The position numbers were made by a program, and so were the translations under genes. The notes under the pieces are model-generated. The model made no database searches and was not told the DNA's origin. It saw only the letters and a list, made by a program, of their open reading frames with translations. Of a stretch of DNA of 64,000 nt, positions 1 through 8,721 are shown piece after piece (position 1 is the stretch's first letter; every line of letters begins with the position of its first letter). Location of the stretch: the NCBI GenBank assembly GCA_019117485.1, contig DWZQ01000026.1, forward strand, positions 62,001 to 126,000, written 5' to 3'. This DNA comes from Candidatus Agathobaculum intestinipullorum. GTDB taxonomy: Bacteria > Bacillota > Clostridia > Oscillospirales > Butyricicoccaceae.

Positions 1-644
1 GCAGTTGCAGCTGCTACGCCGAAGTCCTCAACCAGAATAGCCTTGACCTTGTCCGCGCCGATCTTTTCCAGCTTGTCAATCGTGCGCATCACGTCGCCCG
101 CCTTTTCGGTCAAGCCAAGGATGGCAAAAAAGCCGTTTAACACCTTGCGGTTGTTAATGCGGATCTTGAAACGCTGAAGGCCGAGCGAAGTGAACGTCTT
201 ATAGATAATACTCGGCACCTCGGCCTCGTTGATGATATCCAGCTTGCCGTCGCCAATGACGTCGATATCCGCCTGATAGAACTCGCGGAAACGGCCGCGC
301 TGCGCACGCTCGCCGCGGTAGACCTTGCCGATCTGGAAACGGCGAAACGGGAACGTCAATTCCCCGTAGTGCTGCGCAACATACTTTGCCAGCGGCACCG
401 TCAGATCGAAGCGCAGCGACAGGTCGCTATCGCCTTTGGTAAAGCGGTAAATCTGCTTTTCCGTCTCGCCGCCGCCTTTGGCCAGCAACACCTCGGAGGA
501 CTCGATCAACGGCGTGTCCAGCGGGTAAAAACCGTACAGCGCATAGGTATCACGCAGCACCTGCATGATGCGTTCCATCTGCACCTGCGGGGCGGGCAGC
601 AGCTCCATAAAGCCGGACAGGGTTCTGGGTTTTACTTTTTCCAT
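1..644 (-). CDS. hisS: Histidyl-tRNA synthetase, N-terminal part (runs off the left edge)
   Basis: Charges tRNA-His with histidine in the cytoplasm. About 214 residues are visible, starting MEKVKPRTLSGFMELLP, with the class II catalytic-core segments RFDLTVPLAKY and motif 2 (FRRFQIGKVYRGERAQRGRF, near residues 100-120). The ATG is preceded by GGAGAA at suitable spacing. It is the last visible gene of the minus-strand run after mgsA; the 77-nt gap between them can fold into a nested hairpin (see separate entry). I see no T-box here. The C-terminal anticodon-binding domain would lie outside the window. A HisZ regulatory paralogue is possible because the end is missing, but the intact motif 2 favours HisS. 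Confidence 0.9.
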   Translation of the reverse strand, partial: MEKVKPRTLSGFMELLPAPQVQMERIMQVLRDTYALYGFYPLDTPLIESSEVLLAKGGGETEKQIYRFTKGDSDLSLRFDLTVPLAKYVAQHYGELTFPFRRFQIGKVYRGERAQRGRFREFYQADIDVIGDGKLDIINEAEVPSIIYKTFTSLGLQRFKIRINNRKVLNGFFAILGLTEKAGDVMRTIDKLEKIGADKVKAILVEDFGVAAAT

Positions 645-663
645 AGTTATTTGATTCTCCTCA

Positions 664-720
664 AGACAGACGATTGCACCGAATAGGCTTTACCGCCCAT
701 CCGGTGCATGTTGGCTGTCT
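664..720 (-). other. Nested hairpin in the mgsA-hisS gap
   Basis: Directly after the mgsA stop codon the message can fold into three stacked helices: AGACAG/CTGTCT outside, TGCACCG/CGGTGCA in the middle (7 perfect pairs) and GGC/GCC at the tip, separated by small internal loops. No T-run follows, so it is not a standard terminator; the hisS ribosome binding site starts a few bases downstream. It may be an intercistronic stabiliser or a regulator of hisS translation (inference). Confidence 0.45.
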
Positions 721-721
721 G

Positions 722-1132
722 TTATTTCTTGTTCTTGGGATTGACGATGTTGCGCCAATCCAGATCGCCGCGGTCAAGGCCAAGGATGAGCATTTCGGCC
801 GTTGCCGAGTTAGTGGCGATCGGAATATTATGCATATCACAAAGCCGGGCGATGGCGTGCACATCCGGCTCATACTGGGCGTTAGACATGGGATCGCGGA
901 AAAACAATACAAGGTCAATCTCGTTATACGCTACGCGCGAGGCGATCTGTTCCTCGCCTCCCTGCATGCCCGCCAGGCACTTGTCAATCTTCAGGCCGGT
1001 CGCTTCCTCGACAAATTTGCCGGTCGTGCCAGTGGCGCAGATGTCGTGCTTTGCCAGAATACCGCAATATGCCATACAGAACTGAACCATCAGTTCCTTT
1101 TTTCGGTCATGCGCGATCAGCGCTATGTTCAT
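722..1132 (-). CDS. mgsA: Methylglyoxal synthase
   Basis: Converts dihydroxyacetone phosphate to methylglyoxal and phosphate, a glycolytic overflow bypass. 136 aa. The start at MNIALIAHD is preferred over an ATG seven codons upstream because AAAGGGGAT lies about 10 nt before it. Family hallmarks seen: IALIAHD at the N-terminus, ATGTTG (about 33-38) for phosphate binding, LVLFFRDPM and IPIATNSATAE. The motif that is normally GGDQQ, carrying the catalytic Asp, reads GGEEQ here (Glu60), as I recall for some clostridial homologues. It lies between minD and hisS on the same strand. Confidence 0.85.
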   Translation of the reverse strand: MNIALIAHDRKKELMVQFCMAYCGILAKHDICATGTTGKFVEEATGLKIDKCLAGMQGGEEQIASRVAYNEIDLVLFFRDPMSNAQYEPDVHAIARLCDMHNIPIATNSATAEMLILGLDRGDLDWRNIVNPKNKK

Positions 1133-1256
1133 GCCCGGAACATCCCCTTTCATCTACCACGTTTGCTGCTTCTACTCTCGTTGCTATAACTGGCAGCGCC
1201 CGACTCCGGGCGCGCCGTGGGAAGATGCTGTACTGTTGTCGGCCGCTGCGCGTTTA

Positions 1257-2000
1257 TCAGATACGCGACAGCGGCACCCGCTCGCCGTCCAGACGGCGGG
1301 CAATGTTCTGAAAGGCGCGGGACGCGCCCGAATGCTTGACGGAAAGGATGCTTTTGCCGCTGTTGCCACAAGAAATAAGTTCCTCATCCTCCGGGATAAG
1401 GCCGAGCAACGGCAACCCAGCCTCATCCATGGCATCGTCGATGTTGCCCGACTTGCCGCGGCAGATCATCTGCGGACGGACACGGTTGAGCACCATACGG
1501 ATGCGCTGGATACAATATTCCTCCTCGAGCTTACGCGCGCAGCACTCCGCACCGCGCACACAGGCACGGTCTGTCGCCGTGACAACGACGGCCTGCGTAG
1601 CAATATGTGCAAGAAAAGAAAGCTCGGCCGGTAGGCCCGCAGGCCCGTCGATGAGCACATAGTCAAACCCGGCTTCCTCCGCCTGTACGGCCAACTGCTC
1701 CATGCCGCGCTCGCTCAGCGCAGGCAGCGCGACTGGGGCTGTCAGTAAATACAGGTTTTGATCCTCCGGATGCCGTGCCATCGCGTCGGTGAGCGGCACA
1801 GCGCCGCCCGTGACATCGGCAAAGGAATAGACGACCCGGTCTGACATGCCCAGCACGAGATCCAGATTTCGAAGGCCGCAGTCGCCGTCGATCAGGAGCA
1901 CGCGGTGGCCGTTTCTTTCCAGCGCCGTACCCACGCCCGCTGTAAAGGAGGTTTTCCCTGTGCCGCCCTTACCGGACGCAACCAGAATCACCTTCAACAT
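1257..2000 (-). CDS. minD: Septum-site determining ATPase MinD
   Basis: ParA/MinD-family ATPase that helps position the division septum at the membrane. 247 aa. The N-terminus has the deviant Walker A motif SGKGGTGKTS (about 9-18), followed by LLIDGDCGLRNLDLVLG, the MinD signature, and YVLIDGPAGL (Walker B region). The C-terminus is less clearly the amphipathic membrane helix of typical MinD. It is downstream of mreC-mreD-PBP2, a common mre-min order, but no minC or minE is present here. A good promoter (2033-2061) in the gap after the PBP2 gene suggests it can be transcribed on its own. RBS GGAGG precedes the ATG. Confidence 0.85.
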   Translation of the reverse strand: MLKVILVASGKGGTGKTSFTAGVGTALERNGHRVLLIDGDCGLRNLDLVLGMSDRVVYSFADVTGGAVPLTDAMARHPEDQNLYLLTAPVALPALSERGMEQLAVQAEEAGFDYVLIDGPAGLPAELSFLAHIATQAVVVTATDRACVRGAECCARKLEEEYCIQRIRMVLNRVRPQMICRGKSGNIDDAMDEAGLPLLGLIPEDEELISCGNSGKSILSVKHSGASRAFQNIARRLDGERVPLSRI

Positions 2001-2032
2001 ACCGCCTCCGAAAAGAAAAACTTATATATTGT

Positions 2033-2061
2033 ATTATAAACCAGCAAGCGCCAATTTACAA
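2033..2061 (-). promoter_or_regulatory. SigA-type promoter of minD
   Basis: On the minus strand TTGTAA (2056-2061), a 17-bp spacer, then TATAAT (2033-2038), about 35 bp before the minD start. Confidence 0.6.
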
Positions 2062-2099
2062 GCATTTGTGCAAACTTTTTATTGCACTGCAACAGACCG

Positions 2100-4394
2100 T
2101 CAGGGCACCATGGTATTTTCTGCCTGTATCGACTCGACCGTATCCGCCTCTTCCTCGGCGAAATAAGCGTCAAGGATATCGCGCACGACAGGCGCAACCG
2201 ACGAACCATGCCCTGCGCCCTCACCAACCACGCAGATGACGATCTCAGGATCGTCAAACGGGGCAAAGGCAACGAATAAGCCGTTGGTGTAGTTGATCTC
2301 CACACCATCCTTGCGCTCGGTCATCTCGGCAGAACCGGTCTTGCCGCCGACCTTGATCGGGTAATCGGCAAAGGTGGTCGCGGCGGTACCGCCCTCGGCG
2401 GTAACCTCGCTCATGCCCTGCATGACCAGATTGCGCGTCGCATCGGAAAACTCGATCGAGCCAATGACCATCGGTTCTTCCTCTTTGACCACATCAGAAT
2501 AATCATAGGTTTTAATATTCTTGACCAGCGTCGGCTGGTACAGCGTGCCGCCATTGACAACCGCCGCCATGTAGTTTGCCAGCTGCAAGAGGGTGAACAG
2601 GTTATCCGACTGGCCGATTGCAGCGTTGACATCGTCACCGCCCTGCCACTCACGCAGCGAGGGGTCGTTTTTACGATTGGCATCGCGTTCAGTCGGGCCA
2701 GCCGCCTGACCGGCACGTTCACCGATCTCGATGCCGGTCACGTTGCCGAGGCCAAAGCGGTCACACCACTGCTCCAGGTGTTCGCCGGTCAGCGCCTGAC
2801 CCACGTTATAAAAGAACACGTTGCACGAATACTTGATCGCCTGCGTCACGTCCAGCGTCATCGGCTGGTCATGGTTGCTACAAGTGAACGTTACGCCACC
2901 GTATTCAAATTCGCCTTCGCAGGTATAGGTGGTGCTGGCGTCGATGATACCTTCCTCAAGCCCTGCAATCGCGGTTAGCACCTTGAAGGTGGAGCCGGGC
3001 GGATACAGGCCGCCGGTCGCACGGTTAAGCTCCGGACTGCGCTCATCACTTGAAATCTGGTCGTAATCCTTATTGTAATTTTCCAGATCATAGGTCGGGT
3101 AAGATGCCATGACCAGCACCTCGCCCGTATCCGGGTCGAGCGCAACCGCCGCGCCGCCACGTTGATAGTCGGACAGATACTCGGCCAGCGAGTCCTCCGC
3201 CACCTGCTGCAGGTCAAGGTCGATCGTCGTGATGACGTTATCACCCGGTTCGGGTGCATAGGTGTTGGTGTGATCGGTCAGGCTGTCGCCGCCAAGATCG
3301 GTCTCGACCGTGCGTGAGCCAGCCGTGCCGTGCAGGTATTCCTCCAGCGCAGCTTCCAGACCGCTCTTGCCGATCGTATCGTTCATCGTGTAGCCCTCTT
3401 TACTCTGATAAGGGCCGCCATTGTCCGTACCGGTCCACTCCTCGGTGAACATCGGGCCGACTGTGCCGAGCAGATGCGCAGCATAGGTCGTGTCATACTT
3501 GCGCACAGCTTCGCTCTGCACATCCACACCGGTATACTGCTGGTGGTGCTCCTTGATATAGGCGATCAGGTCCATGGACACGTTTTCTGCCAGCGTAAAC
3601 GTTGCGTTATTGCTAAAGTTGACGCGCCGCATGCTGTAATACAGGCCGACCAGTGTCCGCGCATCCGCGTCGGACAGGCCGGACGGCATACCGAGGTTTT
3701 CCTCAAGGTAGGCGCACATCGCGCTGATAAAATCGGATGCAGACACGACCGTCGTCGCGTCGAGCGCGGCGACCTGATCAATTGCGTTGCCCTCCGCATC
3801 ATATTTCGGACTGCTCTCATTTGCCGCGCTGGCCGCTTCCTTCGCCTGTTTGACCGCCTCAAGGCCAAGCGTATCCGCGCTTTCCTTGATGTAGGTGGAC
3901 AACGCGGTGCGGTCGGCATCACCCTCTGCACCGACATAGGCATAGGGCGCCGTATCGGTGATAGGCAGGCTGTCGCACAGCGTCGCGCCCTCATCCTCAG
4001 ATTCCGTCTCCTGAGTATCCTCTGTGCCGTCATCATCGGTGCTTTCTTCCGCAGACGTGTCATCCGAACCGCCGGTATCCGCCTTGACGCGGTTAGCCAG
4101 ATCAAGCAGGATGCTGAACCGATCTTCCTTGTCCTCCCAGAACGAGGAATAGATCAGCACAAGCGAAAAACCTGTCTGGTTGGTCACCATTGGGCGTCCG
4201 TAACGGTCGAGGATTTCACCACGCGCAGCCGAGACAGTTGATGTAGTCGTGAGAAAGCTGGCCGAACGGTGCACATAGTTTTCGCCGTTGATCACCTGCA
4301 GCTGGATCAGCTGACCGCCTGCAAGTGCCACGCACAGCATCAACAGACAGCCGAGCGCCAGCAGACGGCGCAGCAGTTGGTTTTTATTTACCAT
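2100..4394 (-). CDS. mrdA: Penicillin-binding protein 2 (elongasome D,D-transpeptidase)
   Basis: Cross-links peptidoglycan during cell elongation, working with MreC, MreD and RodA outside the membrane. 764 aa. One N-terminal membrane anchor (about 8-30) is followed by the PBP dimerisation domain (ARGEILDRYGRPM) and a transpeptidase domain with all three active-site motifs: STFK in YPPGSTFKV, SCN in KYSCNVFF, and KTG in GGKTGSAEM. An unusual Asp/Glu/Ser/Thr-rich insert lies at about residues 106-136 in the extracytoplasmic N-terminal domain. The gene starts 21 nt after the mreD stop, with RBS AAGGAGAGG. Confidence 0.9.
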   Translation of the reverse strand: MVNKNQLLRRLLALGCLLMLCVALAGGQLIQLQVINGENYVHRSASFLTTTSTVSAARGEILDRYGRPMVTNQTGFSLVLIYSSFWEDKEDRFSILLDLANRVKADTGGSDDTSAEESTDDDGTEDTQETESEDEGATLCDSLPITDTAPYAYVGAEGDADRTALSTYIKESADTLGLEAVKQAKEAASAANESSPKYDAEGNAIDQVAALDATTVVSASDFISAMCAYLEENLGMPSGLSDADARTLVGLYYSMRRVNFSNNATFTLAENVSMDLIAYIKEHHQQYTGVDVQSEAVRKYDTTYAAHLLGTVGPMFTEEWTGTDNGGPYQSKEGYTMNDTIGKSGLEAALEEYLHGTAGSRTVETDLGGDSLTDHTNTYAPEPGDNVITTIDLDLQQVAEDSLAEYLSDYQRGGAAVALDPDTGEVLVMASYPTYDLENYNKDYDQISSDERSPELNRATGGLYPPGSTFKVLTAIAGLEEGIIDASTTYTCEGEFEYGGVTFTCSNHDQPMTLDVTQAIKYSCNVFFYNVGQALTGEHLEQWCDRFGLGNVTGIEIGERAGQAAGPTERDANRKNDPSLREWQGGDDVNAAIGQSDNLFTLLQLANYMAAVVNGGTLYQPTLVKNIKTYDYSDVVKEEEPMVIGSIEFSDATRNLVMQGMSEVTAEGGTAATTFADYPIKVGGKTGSAEMTERKDGVEINYTNGLFVAFAPFDDPEIVICVVGEGAGHGSSVAPVVRDILDAYFAEEEADTVESIQAENTMVP

Positions 4395-4415
4395 AGGGGT
4401 CCCTCTCCTTGCGTC

Positions 4416-4925
4416 TCATCGGTCGGCAAAGCGCCGGCTGAGCTTTTGCATCGGCCAGTATACCACCACACAGAACAGGCAGGACAGCAGCGTCCCGCCG
4501 ATGATCTGGCGCAGCACCAAACCGAACGAAGCGCCGGTCTGCGGCAGCAGATAGGCAAAATACCGCACAAGGCCCAGCACGATCATCTCAAACGCAGTCA
4601 TCAGCAGCATGGAAACATAGCTGCCGCTCAGCGTCAGGCGGCTCATTTCGCCTGCGATAAAGCCGAACAACAGGAAAAAGAGCGGATACAGCCCATCCAC
4701 GCCGATAAAGCCCACATCATATAACAGGCCGACCGTTACACCAAGGATCACGCCCTCGACCGGGCCGTCCAGCAGCGCGGCCGCAGCCACCAACGCAGGC
4801 AACAAGTCAAGATGGTAGCCCCGGATTGACCATGTGCCGAACAGACTGGTCTGCAACGCGTAAACCAGCAGCGCAAACAGGATGTACAACACGATCTTAG
4901 GGATGGATAATTGTTCTCTTTGCAT
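4416..4925 (-). CDS. mreD: Rod shape-determining membrane protein MreD
   Basis: Integral membrane subunit of the elongasome linking MreC to the cytoplasmic MreB and wall enzymes. 169 aa, with about five predicted membrane segments and the family-like stretch FLLFGFIAGEMSRLTLSG. Sequence conservation in this family is low; the call rests on hydrophobicity, size and its place between mreC (4 bp away) and PBP2. RBS GGAG before the ATG overlaps the mreC stop region, so translation is probably coupled. Confidence 0.85.
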   Translation of the reverse strand: MQREQLSIPKIVLYILFALLVYALQTSLFGTWSIRGYHLDLLPALVAAAALLDGPVEGVILGVTVGLLYDVGFIGVDGLYPLFFLLFGFIAGEMSRLTLSGSYVSMLLMTAFEMIVLGLVRYFAYLLPQTGASFGLVLRQIIGGTLLSCLFCVVVYWPMQKLSRRFADR

Positions 4926-4929
4926 GGGT

Positions 4930-5775
4930 TCACTCCGTCGTATCGGTAAAGTCGGTGACGATCATGACGCTCGACACCGTATCCACATTCACAAAGGGCT
5001 TGAGGATTGCGTAATAAGAAATACCATTTTCCTCGGGCAGCACGCTCTCGACCGTGCCGATCATGATGCCCTTGGGGAACAGCCCGCCGCGCCCCGAGGT
5101 CTCCACCGTATCGCCGATGACGACGCTCGCATCCTCCGTCAGGTAGGACAGGCGCAGGTTGCCATCCGCCATCAGGTCGTAGTTGCCCTCGGCGATAGCC
5201 GTCTCGCGTGTGCGGGTGATCAGCGCGCCGCACTGCATCTCCACATCGACCACGGTCGTGATCTCGCAGGTGTTGGAATACACCTCGCTGACATAACCGA
5301 CCATACCGTCGACCGTGATGACCAGATCGCCCACCTCAACGCCGTGCGACGAGCCCTTATCCAGACTGAGCGTCATCGCCCAGTCGCCCGGGTTGCGGGC
5401 AATGACCTCGGCGGTGACCGTCGTCAGATCGCGCGTGCGCTCGGGCTGACCGGCCGCCGCGCGCAGCTGGGCGTTCTCTTCCAGTGCGAGTTCCGCATCG
5501 CGCACGGTCTGCTCCATCTCACGCAGCTGCTTTTTCAGCTCCTCATTTTCCGCCTTGAGATCGTCAAACTCGGTGAAATAGCCAAGTCCCTTGCCGAACG
5601 CGCCCGAAACGCCGCTCACCAACCGCTGCACCGGCGTAGTCACAAAGCTGACCACGCGCGACACCGGCGAAGGTTTGCCGGTCACGCCGCTGTACAGTGC
5701 GGACAGCAGGCACAGAACAATCAGCACAATCAAGCCGATCACAAAGCGCGACCCCACTCTGTTACGTCTTCGCAA
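4930..5775 (-). CDS. mreC: Rod shape-determining protein MreC
   Basis: Periplasm-side scaffold of the elongasome. 281 aa: a basic N-terminus (MRRRNRVGSR), one membrane segment (about 12-32), a coiled coil (about 75-105, FDDLKAENEELKKQLREMEQ) and the beta-rich MreC domain (VTAEVIARNPGDWAMTLSLD, then GLFPKGIMIG). The start is a TTG codon: AAAGGAG lies 10 nt before it and no closer ATG fits. No mreB is in the window. Confidence 0.92.
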   Translation of the reverse strand: MRRRNRVGSRFVIGLIVLIVLCLLSALYSGVTGKPSPVSRVVSFVTTPVQRLVSGVSGAFGKGLGYFTEFDDLKAENEELKKQLREMEQTVRDAELALEENAQLRAAAGQPERTRDLTTVTAEVIARNPGDWAMTLSLDKGSSHGVEVGDLVITVDGMVGYVSEVYSNTCEITTVVDVEMQCGALITRTRETAIAEGNYDLMADGNLRLSYLTEDASVVIGDTVETSGRGGLFPKGIMIGTVESVLPEENGISYYAILKPFVNVDTVSSVMIVTDFTDTTE

Positions 5776-5810
5776 AAACTCTATACTCCTTTCGATGTCC
5801 CAAAAGCGTC

Positions 5811-6383
5811 TCAGCCGCGCAATTCCTGCGCAAGCTGCCGCAATATCACATGCAGCCCTGCCACCGGCAAGCCCATCACGCTGTAATAATCGCCTTCAAT
5901 ACCCTCGACCAGCAGCGCGCCGTGGCCCTGTATGCCATACGCACCCGCCTTGTCGAGCGGCTCGCCCGTGGCCAAATAGGCCGCAAGCTCATCTTCCTCA
6001 AAATCCCGGAAGGTCACGCGCGTGCGGGTGCACAAGGTACGCGCCGCACCGCCGGACGGCAGCACCGCAAGACCTGTCAGCACCTCATGGGTGCGGCCAC
6101 GCAGGCGACGCAGCATTTCCGCCGCCTGTGCTTCATCCGCAGGCTTGCCCAGCGGCAGCCCGTCGATGGTGACCATCGTGTCCGACCCGATGCACACGGC
6201 ATCCGGGTATATGCGCTGCGCTGCCTGCGCTTTCAGCAAAGACAGCCGCACGACCTCATCCGCCAGCGGCGCGCCCGGGCGCAGCGTTTCATCCGCGTTT
6301 ACTGCGCAGACGGTAAACTCCTCCGTGATCAGCGCCAGCAGCTCACTCCTGCGCGGTGAACCGGACGCCAGAACAAGCCTCAT
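5811..6383 (-). CDS. maf: Maf-like nucleoside triphosphate pyrophosphatase
   Basis: Hydrolyses non-canonical or regulatory nucleoside triphosphates to monophosphates; linked to septum control in Bacillus. 190 aa. The N-terminus LVLASGSPRRSELL carries the SxSPRR motif, IGSDTMVTIDG holds the catalytic Asp region, and GKPADEAQAAEMLRRLRGRTHEVLTG is typical of the family. The start overlaps the U32 protease stop by one base (TAATG), showing translational coupling. Confidence 0.92.
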   Translation of the reverse strand: MRLVLASGSPRRSELLALITEEFTVCAVNADETLRPGAPLADEVVRLSLLKAQAAQRIYPDAVCIGSDTMVTIDGLPLGKPADEAQAAEMLRRLRGRTHEVLTGLAVLPSGGAARTLCTRTRVTFRDFEEDELAAYLATGEPLDKAGAYGIQGHGALLVEGIEGDYYSVMGLPVAGLHVILRQLAQELRG

Positions 6384-8413
6384 TATTCGACTCCTCTTTT
6401 ATACAGTCCGTTGGTGAAATCCCCGTCGAGGGGGGTGCCCTCCAAAAACGCGCACGCAATCTGCGCACATTCTTCGGGCGTTTCGGTAGTAAACAGCAGT
6501 CGCGCGGTCTGCACGCCCAACGGGCGCACGTCTTCGCGCAGACAAAGCGCACGGTTACCCAACAACGTATTCCGGCAGCCGTATTCAGGCAGCAGCGCAA
6601 AGCGTGCGCCGCGCCGGTCTGTCAGGTATGTGATGCCGTTTTTGCATGCGCATTTGCCGCCGTTCTGCCGGCGGATCGCGCAGTTCTCAAAAATCATCAG
6701 CGGCAGATGGCCGTAAACGATCATCTCGGTTTCAAGCGGCCCGTGCATATCACGGATCTGCGCCAGCCGTGCCTCGAACGACAGCGTTTGCCGCTGCACG
6801 CCCAACTCGGCCAACGCGCACAACGTTTTGCTGTTGAAAGCATTCAGGCCGAAATCACCGCGCACGGCAAATCCAAGCCGACGCGCCAGCGCGATCTGGC
6901 CGATATTGCCCGCCAGCACAACGCGCGTGCCGCGGCTCATGGCCTCGCCCAGCAGCATTTCAACCTCAGGCTGTTCTGCATCGGAAAAGACGCGCGGCAG
7001 CACGGCCGGCAGGCCGGTCTGCGCCGCCACGTCAAGCGGCACATAAATGGCTTCCAAACCCAGCCCGCGCAGCGCGTCAGCCTGCGCGCGGGTGCGCACG
7101 GACGCCGTATAGCCGCAAAAGCCGGTGCGCGGACGGCTGTCGTCATCCCGCGGCAACAGACGGCCCTCCAGCCAGTCGCGTGACGGCGGAGCCGCCCGCT
7201 TGGCCAGCAGCAGCGCGAGCGCATCACGCCGCATGGCGTTCACCGTGGATGCCGGAATTGCAAGGCCGTCCCCCACCTCGATGCGCAGGTGTTTGACATA
7301 AAAGGGCGTGCCGCCCGTTTTGCGCAGTGACTTTTCGACCATCTCCGGCGTGGTCGGGCGCGAACGCGCCCGCTCAACCGCCGCAGCAGCCGAAACGCCG
7401 TCCGCGCTGAGCACCGCGCCCGTATCCTCACGCGCAGTGAAGCACAGCGAGACCGGCACCAGCGGCGCTTCCTTGCCCTCGGCAAAGCGGCGCGCGGCCT
7501 CGTCGTACAGCGCCTGCACCTCGTGCAGCGGCACGTCGGTTTTGGTTCCGAACATTGCGTCGCCCTTTTTGCCGGTGTAATAGCCATCGGTAAAGCCGTC
7601 GCGCGAAAAGACACGTCGCAGCGTGTCGCGTTCCTCGGACGTGGGGTTTCGATGCTCGCGCAGCAAATCCGCGTAAATCTTCGTCACGATCGCGGTGTAT
7701 ACCGGCCGCTTCATGCGCCCTTCGATCTTGAGTGAGGACACGCCGAGGTCGGCCAGCTCGGCCACATGCCCGGCAAGCGCCAAATCCTTGAGCGACAGCG
7801 GGTAACCGCCGCTATACGGCAGACGGCAGGGCTGCGCACACAGGCCGCGGTTGCCCGAGCGTTGCCCGATGACTGCGGACAGATAACACTGGCCGGAGTA
7901 GCACATGCACAGCGCGCCGTGCACAAACACCTCGGTCTCAACGCCCGCCTGCCCGGTGATAAGCCGCACCTCATCCCGCGTACACTCGCGGCTGAGCACG
8001 ACGCGCGAAAAGCCAAGATCGCGCGCTTGTTTTGCCCCGTCGAGCGTGTGAATGGTCATCTGTGTGGACGCGTGCAGCGCAAAATCCGGTGCATGCGCAT
8101 GGATCAGGCGCGCAAGGCCGAGATCCTGCACGATCAGCGCGTCCGCGCCCGCTTCATATAGGAATTTCGCGTCGGACAGCGCCGCATCCAGCTCGCGGTC
8201 GCCCGCAAGGATGTTGAGCGTGATATTGGTTTTCACACCCCGCGCGCGGCAATAGGCAATGGCCTGCGCCATCTCGTCCGGCGAAAAGCCTTGTGCGTTG
8301 CGACGCGCGTTAAACGTGCCGAAGCCCATATACACCGCGCCCGCGCCCGACTGCACCGCCGCGCGCACACCCTCGGGCGAACCGGCCGGGGCAAGTAGTT
8401 CTACGTTACTCAT
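6383..8413 (-). CDS. Peptidase U32 family protein (RlhA/YrrO-like, with DUF3656-type C-terminus)
   Basis: 676 aa. The N-terminal U32 domain begins ELLAPAGSPEGVRAAVQSGA and contains the cysteine-bearing signature EVFVHGALCMCYSGQCYLSA followed by GNRGLCAQPCR (about 165-205), which in this family ligates an Fe-S cluster. The extra C-terminal half with more Cys (KCACKNGITYL) matches the long U32 form that includes RlhA, a 23S rRNA hydroxylation factor. Whether this copy is RlhA or a related collagenase-like protein cannot be settled from sequence reading alone. Its start overlaps the zapA stop as ATGA. Confidence 0.85.
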   Translation of the reverse strand: MSNVELLAPAGSPEGVRAAVQSGAGAVYMGFGTFNARRNAQGFSPDEMAQAIAYCRARGVKTNITLNILAGDRELDAALSDAKFLYEAGADALIVQDLGLARLIHAHAPDFALHASTQMTIHTLDGAKQARDLGFSRVVLSRECTRDEVRLITGQAGVETEVFVHGALCMCYSGQCYLSAVIGQRSGNRGLCAQPCRLPYSGGYPLSLKDLALAGHVAELADLGVSSLKIEGRMKRPVYTAIVTKIYADLLREHRNPTSEERDTLRRVFSRDGFTDGYYTGKKGDAMFGTKTDVPLHEVQALYDEAARRFAEGKEAPLVPVSLCFTAREDTGAVLSADGVSAAAAVERARSRPTTPEMVEKSLRKTGGTPFYVKHLRIEVGDGLAIPASTVNAMRRDALALLLAKRAAPPSRDWLEGRLLPRDDDSRPRTGFCGYTASVRTRAQADALRGLGLEAIYVPLDVAAQTGLPAVLPRVFSDAEQPEVEMLLGEAMSRGTRVVLAGNIGQIALARRLGFAVRGDFGLNAFNSKTLCALAELGVQRQTLSFEARLAQIRDMHGPLETEMIVYGHLPLMIFENCAIRRQNGGKCACKNGITYLTDRRGARFALLPEYGCRNTLLGNRALCLREDVRPLGVQTARLLFTTETPEECAQIACAFLEGTPLDGDFTNGLYKRGVE

Positions 8414-8721
8414 TTATGACGGTTCCCCGGGTGACCCGCACTGTTGCGGTTGACCTGCTGGCGCAGCGCGGTGTTCTCCGCCTCCAGCGCGCGGCATTTG
8501 GCTTCAGCTGTTTCAGCCGCTGTTTTGGCCTTGATATATTCGTCAGCGAGGTTGACCGTCGCCAGCGCGAGCGCGCGCGTGGACGCGAACGCCGTAGAAC
8601 CGCCGCACTCGACGACGGTCTGCTGCGCCAGCTCAGCCACCTCGTTCATATATTCAACCGATTCGTCCGCCAGCATGGTGTACTGCTGTCCGGCGATCTG
8701 TATGGTCACACGGTTTGCCAT
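8410..8721 (-). CDS. zapA: Cell division protein ZapA
   Basis: Small FtsZ-ring bundling protein. 103 aa starting MANRVTIQIAGQQYTM; the start is set by AAGGAAGGA just upstream, and a longer reading frame to the right is discarded. N-terminal beta-strand head, then a long helical/coiled-coil region (about 45-95) rich in Ala, Glu and Lys. It heads the minus-strand cell-shape operon and overlaps the U32 gene by 4 bp. Confidence 0.88.
   Translation of the reverse strand: MANRVTIQIAGQQYTMLADESVEYMNEVAELAQQTVVECGGSTAFASTRALALATVNLADEYIKAKTAAETAEAKCRALEAENTALRQQVNRNSAGHPGNRHK

Noticed and set aside
1197..1214. GC-rich hairpin GCGCCCG/CGGGCGC between minD and mgsA as terminator
   Set aside because: Only 7 pairs, no T-run on either strand; not enough to call.
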